Part shown: positions 51,825-58,762 of the stretch, one piece after another
How positions within the stretch are numbered: the stretch's first letter is position 1
How the letters are laid out: the number at the start of each line of letters is the position of its first letter
Origin: Streptomyces sp. HD
Lineage (GTDB): Bacteria > Actinomycetota > Actinomycetes > Streptomycetales > Streptomycetaceae
Assembly: GCF_028369295.1 (NCBI RefSeq)
Contig: NZ_JAQMYP010000041.1
Location: forward strand, 32,269 to 96,268
DNA: 64,000 bases
Direction of reading: 5' to 3'
Notes under the pieces: generated by a model
The model's input: the letters and a program-made list of their open reading frames with translations, nothing else
The model's database searches: none
Told to the model about the DNA's origin: nothing
Made by a program: the position numbers and the translations under genes

Positions 51825-53507
51825 ATGGAGTACTACGACCTCGGCACCCACACCCGCGCCGTGACCACGCCCTCCGCCCAGGCCCAGCTCTGGTTCGACC
51901 GGGGACTGACCTGGACGTACGCCTTCCACCACGAGGAGGCCGTCGCCTGCTTCGAGGCCGCCGCCGCGGCGGACCCCGACTGTGCCATGGCCCACTGGGG
52001 CATCGCCTACGCGCTCGGCCCGAACTACAACAAGCCCTGGGAGTTCTTCGACGACCAGGAACTCGTGCACACCGTCGACCGCACCCACGCCGCCGTGGAA
52101 CTGGCGCACGAGAAGGCCGTCGACGCCACTGCGGTCGAACAGGCGCTGATCGCCGCCCTGCGCGCCCGCTACCCGCAGGCGAAGGCCGTGGAGGACTGCT
52201 CGGTCTGGAACGCGCCGTACGCCGACAGCATGCGCGCGGTCTACGAACTCGCCCCCGACGACCCCGACATCGCCACCCTGTACGCCGACGCCCTGATGAA
52301 CCTCACACCCTGGCAGTTGTGGGACCTCAGGACCGGCGAACCGGCCGAGGGCGCCCGCACGACGGCGGCCAAGGCCGTCCTCGACCGAGCCCTCGCCACC
52401 GACGCGGGACGCGACCACCCGGGCGTCGTGCACCTGTACATCCACCTGATGGAGATGTCCCCCACCCCCGAGCTGGCGCTGCCCGTCGCCGACCGGCTGC
52501 GCGGACTGGTCCCGGACGCCGGGCATCTGCACCACATGCCCTCGCACCTGGAAGTGCTCTGCGGCGACTACCGGCGGGTGGTCTCGGACAACACCCGGGC
52601 GATCGAGGCGGACGAGAAGTACCACCGCAGGGCCGGGGCGATGAACTTCTACACCCTGTACCGCTCGCACAACTACCACTTCAAGATCTACGGGGCGATG
52701 TTCCTCGGCCAGTCCCGGGTCGCCCTCGACACCGCGGCGCAGCTGGAGGCGTCCATCCCGGAGGACCTGCTGCGCGTGCCGAGCCCGCCCATGGCCGACT
52801 GGCTGGAGGGCTTCCTCGCCATGCGGGTCCACGCCCTGATCAGGTTCGGCCGCTGGGAGGACATCCTGGACCTGCCGCTGCCCGCCGACCCCGAGCTGTA
52901 CTGCGTGACTACCGCGATGATCCACTACGCCCGTGGCGTCGCCCTCTCCTCCACCCACCGGGTCCCGGAGGCGGAGGCGGAACGCCGGCTCTTCCGCGAG
53001 GCGGTCGCCCGCGTTCCCGAGACGCGCATGCTGTTCAACAACACATGCGCCGACATCCTCGCGATCGCCTCGGCGATGCTCGACGGCGAGCTGGAGTACC
53101 GCAAGGGTGACCACGAGGCAGCCTTCGCCGCCCTGGAACGCTCCATCGAGCTGGACGACAACCTCCCCTACGACGAACCGTGGGGCTGGATGCAGCCCAC
53201 CCGGCACGCCTACGGCGCCCTCCTCCTCGAACAGGGACGGGTCGAGCAGGCCGAGGCGGTCTACCGGGCCGACCTCGGCCTCGACGGCACCCTCCCGCGC
53301 GCCTTGCAGCACCCCGGCAACGTCTGGTCCCTGCACGGACTGCACGAGTGCCTGATGCGCCTGGGCCGGATCGAGGAGGCGCAGATGGTGGCCCAGCAGC
53401 TGCGGCTCGCCGTCGCGCTGGCGGACGTACCGGTCGAGGCGTCGTGCTTCTGCCGGCTCGACACGGGTCACGGTGCGGCGGCCGAAGTCGGTTGCTGCGG
53501 CGACTGA
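51825..53507 (+). CDS. Cytoplasmic TPR-repeat protein with Cys-rich C-terminus
   Basis: 560 residues, helical throughout. TPR-like pairs start at WFDRGLTWTYAFHHEEAVAC and return at several points (HMPSHLEVLCGDYRRVVSDN, HAYGALLLEQGRVEQAEAVY). An amphipathic central block contains HLYIHLMEMSPTPELALPVA, a motif seen in an uncharacterised family of bacterial TPR proteins. The last 25 residues hold a cluster of Cys (CFCRLD...GCCGD). ATG 51825 follows GGAG. Function unknown. Confidence 0.78.
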   Translation: MEYYDLGTHTRAVTTPSAQAQLWFDRGLTWTYAFHHEEAVACFEAAAAADPDCAMAHWGIAYALGPNYNKPWEFFDDQELVHTVDRTHAAVELAHEKAVDATAVEQALIAALRARYPQAKAVEDCSVWNAPYADSMRAVYELAPDDPDIATLYADALMNLTPWQLWDLRTGEPAEGARTTAAKAVLDRALATDAGRDHPGVVHLYIHLMEMSPTPELALPVADRLRGLVPDAGHLHHMPSHLEVLCGDYRRVVSDNTRAIEADEKYHRRAGAMNFYTLYRSHNYHFKIYGAMFLGQSRVALDTAAQLEASIPEDLLRVPSPPMADWLEGFLAMRVHALIRFGRWEDILDLPLPADPELYCVTTAMIHYARGVALSSTHRVPEAEAERRLFREAVARVPETRMLFNNTCADILAIASAMLDGELEYRKGDHEAAFAALERSIELDDNLPYDEPWGWMQPTRHAYGALLLEQGRVEQAEAVYRADLGLDGTLPRALQHPGNVWSLHGLHECLMRLGRIEEAQMVAQQLRLAVALADVPVEASCFCRLDTGHGAAAEVGCCGD

Positions 53508-53582
53508 AGGGGCCCGTGCGTGACGGGGACGGGACTGTCGCCCGGGGACGCGGTATGTTCGTCGGGTGAACTAGGTTTCACA

Positions 53583-53614
53583 GTGAGCCCGTGAGCCCGT
53601 GAGCCCGTGAGTCT
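53583..53614. repeat. 8-bp tandem repeat before the carboxylesterase gene
   Basis: GTGAGCCC occurs three times in a row (53583, 53591, 53599) and ends with the variant GTGAGTCT. It lies in the leader of the carboxylesterase gene, 16 to 47 bases before its ATG and just upstream of the AAGGAG ribosome site. Confidence 0.8.
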
Positions 53615-53629
53615 CCCAAGGAGTCGTCG

Positions 53630-55159
53630 ATGAACAGTGCCCAGTTCCCGGAGGCCGGTACCGCGGCCGGTACGGTCCGCGGGCGCCGCGAGGGCGCTCT
53701 CACGGTCTTTCGCGGCATCCCGTACGCGCAGCCCCCGGTGGGCGGGGCGCGCTTCACGGCTCCGCGGCCGCCCGAGCGCTGGGACGGCGTCCGGGAGGCG
53801 TCAGCGTTCGGCCCTCCGCCCCCGCAGGAGCCGTTCGGCCCCGAGGGCGCTCCAGCCGACTCCGGCCCGGGCGGCGACGACTGGCTGACCGTCAACGTCT
53901 GGACGCCCGAGGCGGATCCGGCGGCCCGACGCCCGGTGATGGTGTGGCTGTACGGCGGCGCCTACAAGTTCGGCTCCGCCGACAACCCCGGCTACGACGC
54001 CGGCCGCCTCGCAGGTGAAGGCGATCTGGTCGTCGTCACCCTGAACTACCGCGTCGGCGTCGAGGGGTTCCTGCGGATCGAGGGCGCCCCCGCCAACCGC
54101 GGCCTGCTCGACCAGATCGCCGCACTGGAGTGGGTGCGTGAGAACATCACCGCCTTCGGCGGCGACCCCGGCCAGGTCACCGTCTTCGGCGAGTCGGCCG
54201 GCGCCGGCTCCGTCGCCGCACTGATGGCCATGCCGAGCGCCCGGGGTCTGTTCCACCGCGCGATCGCGCAGAGCGTGCCCGGCACCTTCTTCTCGGACGC
54301 CCTCGCCGCGGACATCGCCGAGGCCCTGGCCGGTGAGCTCGGGATGCGTCCGACGGTCGCCGACCTGTCCGGCCTGGACCCGCGCAAGCTGACCGAGGCG
54401 AGCGCCGCGCTGAGCGCCCGGATGCGGGAGTACGTCCACCGGTGGGGGCCCGTCGCCCTCACCCCGACCCCGTACTCCCCGGTCGTCGACGGCGAGGTGC
54501 TCACCGCGACGCCGTGGGAGGCCCTCGCGAACGGCGCCGCCCGCGACGTCGAGCTGATCGTCGGGCACAACCGGGACGAGTTCCGTCTCTTCATGATGCT
54601 CGGTGGACTGCTCGGCCAGGTGGACGAGCGGCTGGCGTCGACGACGCTGGGCCTGTTCGGACCGGTGCCGGACGCCGAGAACGCCTATCGTGCGGCGTTC
54701 CCCGACGCCTCGGCGGAGCACCTGTTCGAACTCGTGCAGTCCGACTGGCTCTTCCGTATGCCCTCGCTGCAGCTGGCGGAGGCGCAGGTGGCCGGTGGCG
54801 GCCGGGCGCACCTGTACGAGCTGACCTGGCCCGCCCCGGCCAACGGCGGCGTCCTCGGCGCCTGCCACGCCCTCGACGTGCCCCTCACCTTCGGCGTGTA
54901 CGACGGGCTCGGCGCCATGCTGATCGGGCCCGAGCCCACACCGGAGGCCGAGGCCCTCTCGGCCCGCTTCCGCTCCGCCTGGACCGCGTTCGCCCGCACC
55001 GGCGACCCCGGCTGGCCCGCCTACGGCACCGCGAGCCGTCTCGTCCGCCTCTTCGACGCCGAGCCCACGGTCGCCGCGTATCCGGAGGAGGCCTCGCGGC
55101 GCCTCTGGGAGCGGCATACGTTCGCGGCGCTGCCGCTGGGCCCGGCCGCGACCGGCTGA
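53630..55159 (+). CDS. Type B carboxylesterase
   Basis: 509-residue alpha/beta hydrolase of the carboxylesterase B family. Signatures: VFRGIPYAQPPVGGARF near the start, the oxyanion-hole region WLYGGAYKFGS and the nucleophile elbow FGESAGAGSV (Ser at about residue 192). The catalytic acid region and the C-terminal His in GACHALDVPLTFG complete the triad, although the acid residue is less clear. No signal peptide, so cytoplasmic. ATG 53630 follows AAGGAG within a repeated leader. The last gene on this strand before the convergent sugar permease. Confidence 0.88.
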   Translation: MNSAQFPEAGTAAGTVRGRREGALTVFRGIPYAQPPVGGARFTAPRPPERWDGVREASAFGPPPPQEPFGPEGAPADSGPGGDDWLTVNVWTPEADPAARRPVMVWLYGGAYKFGSADNPGYDAGRLAGEGDLVVVTLNYRVGVEGFLRIEGAPANRGLLDQIAALEWVRENITAFGGDPGQVTVFGESAGAGSVAALMAMPSARGLFHRAIAQSVPGTFFSDALAADIAEALAGELGMRPTVADLSGLDPRKLTEASAALSARMREYVHRWGPVALTPTPYSPVVDGEVLTATPWEALANGAARDVELIVGHNRDEFRLFMMLGGLLGQVDERLASTTLGLFGPVPDAENAYRAAFPDASAEHLFELVQSDWLFRMPSLQLAEAQVAGGGRAHLYELTWPAPANGGVLGACHALDVPLTFGVYDGLGAMLIGPEPTPEAEALSARFRSAWTAFARTGDPGWPAYGTASRLVRLFDAEPTVAAYPEEASRRLWERHTFAALPLGPAATG

Positions 55160-55277
55160 CGACACCCGCACGGGCCGAGACGGCCGCACTGGCTGACGGT
55201 GTCGTGACGGGCCTCCGGCGGCGGGACCGGCGACGATGCGGGGGCGTGCGGGACATGCCCTCCCGTCCGACGGTCAC

Positions 55278-56558
55278 TCACGCCCTCCCGTGTGCCTCCT
55301 GCGAGCGCCGCGCCAGCGCGTCGATGACCACGGCGGCGAACAGCACCCCGCCCGTGATCATGAACTGGACGGCGGTGGGGGTGTCCGTGATCACCATGCC
55401 CGAGGCGATCGACTGGATGACCAGCATGCCCAGCACCGCGGACCAGGTCGTGCCGCGTCCGCCGAACAGGCTGGTGCCGCCGATGACGGCCGCCGCGATG
55501 GCGTTGAGGAGCAGCAGGCCGGAGCCCGAGCCCTGACTGACCGAGGTGATGCGCGAGGCCAGGAACAGACCGCCGATCGCGGCCATGGTGCCGGAGACGG
55601 CGAGCACCGCGGTCTGCACGCCCGTCACATTGAGGCTGGCGCGACGGGCCGCCTCGATACTGCCGCCGAGCGCGTAGACCTGCCGTCCGTAGTGCGTGCG
55701 GCGCAGCAAGACGTCGAGACCGGCCACTACCACGAGGAAGATCAGCAGGGCGAGCGGCAGCCCCTGGAACCGGTTCAGCAGATAGGCGGCGGTGAACGCG
55801 ACCGCCGCGAGGATCCCCGTACGCACCATGATTCCCCGCAGCGAGCGGTGCGGCATGCCCATCATCCGGCGCCGCCGCCTGTCCTGCTGGGACCCGAGGA
55901 GGACCAGGCCGGTGCCGACCGCCGCCAGGCCGTAGGCGGCCGCGTCGTTGCTGAAGTAGTGGCTGGTCAGCTTGGCGACGAGCCCGTTCTCGTCGAGGTT
56001 GACGGTGCCGCTGGTGCCGAGGATGTACAGCATGACGCCGTTGAAGGTCAGCAGCCCCGCGAGGGTGACGACGAAGGCGGGCACCCGGGTCTTGGCGACG
56101 GAGTAGCCCTGGACGGTTCCCGCGACGGTACCGGCGAGCACCGCCGCGATGAGGGCCAGCCATTCCGGCACGCCGTTGTTCACGTTCAGTACGGCGAAGA
56201 CGGCGGCGGCGAGCCCGCTGATCGAGCCGACCGACAGGTCCAGTTCGCCGATCAGCAGGACGAAGACGATGCCGACCGCGATGAGGCCCGTACCGACGAT
56301 GTCCACGCTGAGATTGGACAGGTTCCGGGGCGACAGGAAGCTGCTGTTGAGGGACTGAAAGGTGATCCAGACGGCGGCGAGGACCAGGACGACCGGGAGC
56401 GAGCCCAGTTCGCCGGCGCTCAGCTTGCGCCGCAGGACGGCGATGCCGCTCTCCATGACCCGGGCGAGGGCCGTTCCGCGGGACGTCCGGCGGGCCCCGG
56501 CGGTGGGCGCGGCGGGTGCGGTCCGTGTGCTGTCCGCGCTGCTGCGCATCCCTTTCAC
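55278..56558 (-). CDS. Sugar ABC transporter permease (XylH/RbsC type)
   Basis: 426-residue permease of the carbohydrate uptake type 2 family, with about 10 membrane helices. Typical segments are FVLLIGELDLSVGSISGLAA, RVPAFVVTLAGLLTFNG and AIAAAVIGGTSLFGGRGTTW. The C-terminal part matches xylose permeases better than ribose ones. The GTG at 56558 overlaps the ATPase stop as GTGA and has GGGAGG ahead; ATG 56549 is an alternative. It is the last gene of a three-gene operon. Confidence 0.9.
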   Translation of the reverse strand: MKGMRSSADSTRTAPAAPTAGARRTSRGTALARVMESGIAVLRRKLSAGELGSLPVVLVLAAVWITFQSLNSSFLSPRNLSNLSVDIVGTGLIAVGIVFVLLIGELDLSVGSISGLAAAVFAVLNVNNGVPEWLALIAAVLAGTVAGTVQGYSVAKTRVPAFVVTLAGLLTFNGVMLYILGTSGTVNLDENGLVAKLTSHYFSNDAAAYGLAAVGTGLVLLGSQQDRRRRRMMGMPHRSLRGIMVRTGILAAVAFTAAYLLNRFQGLPLALLIFLVVVAGLDVLLRRTHYGRQVYALGGSIEAARRASLNVTGVQTAVLAVSGTMAAIGGLFLASRITSVSQGSGSGLLLLNAIAAAVIGGTSLFGGRGTTWSAVLGMLVIQSIASGMVITDTPTAVQFMITGGVLFAAVVIDALARRSQEAHGRA

Positions 56559-57337
56559 CACCCTGCCTCCCGATGGGCCATCCGGCGGGGCACGTTCTCC
56601 GTGGCGCCGGTGATGGAGGCGATGATCTGCTCCTGGGACGCGGTGTTCACATCGAAGAAGCCGTTGTTGCGGCCCAGCCGCAGCACCGCGGCCCGGTCCG
56701 CGAGCGCCTTGACATCGCCCATGTTGTGACTGATGAGCAGCACCCCGAGACCCCGGTCGCGCAGCCGGTCCACCAGGTCCAGGACCTCGCTTGTCTGCTC
56801 GAACCCCAGCGCCGCCGTCGGTTCGTCCAGGAGGAGGACCCGCGGTTCGCCGAGGAGCGAGCGGGCGATGGCGACCGTCTGCCGCTGACCGCTGGACAGC
56901 GAGACGACCGGGGCCCGCAGATCGGGCACCCCCCGGGTCAGCCGCTCCAGCAGATGACTGGTGCGGCGCTCCATCTCGACCTCGTCGAGGAACCCGTACC
57001 GGCGGACCTCCTGGCCGAGGAACAGATTGCCGACGACGTCGAGGTTCCCGCACAGCGCGAGGTCCTGGTAGACGGTGGCGATGCCGAGGTCCCGGGCGTC
57101 GTGCGGGCGCCTGATCTGGACCGGCCGGCCCTCCCACTCGATGACGCCCTTGTCCGCCGGGGTTACTCCGGAGATCACCTTGACCAGGGTGGACTTGCCG
57201 GCCCCGTTGTCACCCAGCAGCGCCACGACCTGCCCCGCGCGGATCTCCAGCTCGATGTCGGCGAGGACCTGGACGGCCCCGAAGCGCTTGCACACGCCGC
57301 GCAGCGTCAGCAAGGGGGGACTCGGCACGAAGACCAT
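56555..57337 (-). CDS. Sugar ABC transporter ATPase (XylG-like, single domain)
   Basis: 260-residue ATPase with one nucleotide-binding domain: Walker A GDNGAGKST, Q-loop region YQDLALCGNLDV, signature VSLSSGQRQ and Walker B VLLLDEP. Canonical XylG/RbsA proteins have two fused domains; this one carries a single copy, so a homodimer is expected. It lies 39 bases downstream of the binding protein gene and overlaps the permease gene. The start ATG at 57337 has purine-rich sequence upstream. Confidence 0.9.
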   Translation of the reverse strand: MVFVPSPPLLTLRGVCKRFGAVQVLADIELEIRAGQVVALLGDNGAGKSTLVKVISGVTPADKGVIEWEGRPVQIRRPHDARDLGIATVYQDLALCGNLDVVGNLFLGQEVRRYGFLDEVEMERRTSHLLERLTRGVPDLRAPVVSLSSGQRQTVAIARSLLGEPRVLLLDEPTAALGFEQTSEVLDLVDRLRDRGLGVLLISHNMGDVKALADRAAVLRLGRNNGFFDVNTASQEQIIASITGATENVPRRMAHREAGW

Positions 57338-57376
57338 CTCCTTCCCACGGCCGGTCCGGCGCCCCGAACCGGCCGG

Positions 57377-58465
57377 TCAGGTGAGTCCGGCCCTGGCACA
57401 GGCGGCGTCGAGTTGGGGGGTGCAGATCTGCTGGATCGTGTACACGCCGTCCTTCACGACGGTGTCGTCGATGGTGTCCACGGTGATGGTGATCGGGGTG
57501 AGCAGGACCGCCGGAACGGTGCCGCCCGTGCTGGTCCGCACCCGGTCCGGGGCGACCCGGTCGAGGCTCTCGCCCCGGGCCGCGGCCACCGCCAGCGCGG
57601 CACCGGCGGACGCCTCGGGCTCGAAGGGCTTGTAGACGGTCATGTACTGCTCGCCGGCGAGGATGCGCCGCAGCGCCCCGAGCTCGGCGTCCTGCCCGGT
57701 GACGGGGGGCAGCGGGTCGACCTTGTTGGCCTTGAGCGCCGAGATGCTGCCCGCCGCGAGGCCGTCGTTGGCGGCATAGACCCCGTCGATGTTGCCGGCG
57801 CCCAGGGCGGAGATGGCGCCGGACATGTTCATGTTGGCGACCTCCGTCCTCCACTGCCGGGTGTCGTACGCCTTGGAGATCTCGACCTTGCCCTCCAGCT
57901 CGGACAGGGCGCCCTTCTTGAACGACACCGCGTTGGGGTCGCTGGGATCGCCGTTCATCATGACGATCCGGTCGCCCATCGCCCCGTCGCTCATGGCCCT
58001 GAGCAGCGCCTTGCCCTGGAGTCTGCCGACCTCCTCGCCGTCGAAGGAGGCGTAGCCCGAGATGGGGCCCTCGGCGAGGCGGTCGTAGGCGATGACGGGG
58101 ATGCCCGCCTGGTCGGCCTTCGTGACCGTGGGGCGCAGTGCCTTGGAGTCGACGGCCACCAGCAGGATCGCGTCGACCCCGTCGGCGATCATCGACTCCA
58201 TCTGGGCCTGCTGAATGGCGACGTCGTTCTTGGCGTTGGCGTGCTCGACCTCGCAGTCCGCGCACAGTTCCTTGATCTGCCGGTTGAGCATCGGCCTGTC
58301 GTTCGTCTCCCAGCGGGCCGTGGTGGAGTCCGGCAGCAGCACACCGATCCGCGGATGGTCGCCCCCGCCGGAGTCGCTTCCGCCGCTGTCCCCGCAGGCC
58401 GCGAGCGCGACGGCCGCGACGGCCGCGGTCACAGCTACGACCGCCCCCCGTGCGCAGGCCTTCAT
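57377..58465 (-). CDS. Sugar-binding lipoprotein of the ABC transporter (xylose-binding type)
   Basis: 362-residue periplasmic-binding-protein fold, anchored as a lipoprotein: lipobox LAAC with Cys24. Family segments RIGVLLPDSTTARWE, AILLVAVDSKALRPTVTKA, GIPVIAYDRLAEGPISGYAS and the sugar-contact stretch VTGQDAELGALRRI match XylF. GGGAGG precedes ATG 58465 by eight bases. First gene of the transporter operon. It is a close paralogue of the binding protein at 61399-62484 across the divergent promoter region, with long identical blocks such as YDRLAEGPISG and LQGEALLRAM-like segments. Confidence 0.92.
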   Translation of the reverse strand: MKACARGAVVAVTAAVAAVALAACGDSGGSDSGGGDHPRIGVLLPDSTTARWETNDRPMLNRQIKELCADCEVEHANAKNDVAIQQAQMESMIADGVDAILLVAVDSKALRPTVTKADQAGIPVIAYDRLAEGPISGYASFDGEEVGRLQGKALLRAMSDGAMGDRIVMMNGDPSDPNAVSFKKGALSELEGKVEISKAYDTRQWRTEVANMNMSGAISALGAGNIDGVYAANDGLAAGSISALKANKVDPLPPVTGQDAELGALRRILAGEQYMTVYKPFEPEASAGAALAVAAARGESLDRVAPDRVRTSTGGTVPAVLLTPITITVDTIDDTVVKDGVYTIQQICTPQLDAACARAGLT

Positions 58466-58525
58466 GTGCGGGACCTCCCTTTCCTCCACCGCGCGGGGTG
58501 AAGAGGGCGGAAAATACTGCAAGAA

Positions 58526-58686
58526 ATGCGGGCAAAGCGGCTATGCCGTAAGTGTGGCACCGGCCGCGATGAACTGCGAACGCGCCCGGATCCGAGTTCG
58601 ATGGGCGTCTGCTCGACCTTCGATCGACCTCCGGTCGAGTGTCGATCGAAGGCGGGCCTCAAAGGATCTGTCTGCTTTGCCCGCAT
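58526..58686. promoter_or_regulatory. Divergent promoter region with shared 13-bp boxes and nested dyads
   Basis: The box GCTTTGCCCGCAT occurs once on the plus strand (58674-58686) and once on the minus strand (complement of 58526-58538). Each copy reads toward its own gene, 61-89 bases from the start codons. Between them is a perfect 12-bp dyad CCTTCGATCGAC / GTCGATCGAAGG (58617-58628, 58641-58652), overlapping CTCGACC / GGTCGAG (58612-58618, 58633-58639). This strongly suggests common control of transporter and phosphatase. Confidence 0.75.
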
Positions 58687-58762
58687 ATGAGACGCTGGTA
58701 GCTGAGCGCCCCCATCTCAGTCTGTCGGCACCTGTGGCCTGGGGCAGGAGGAAGGTGCGGAC

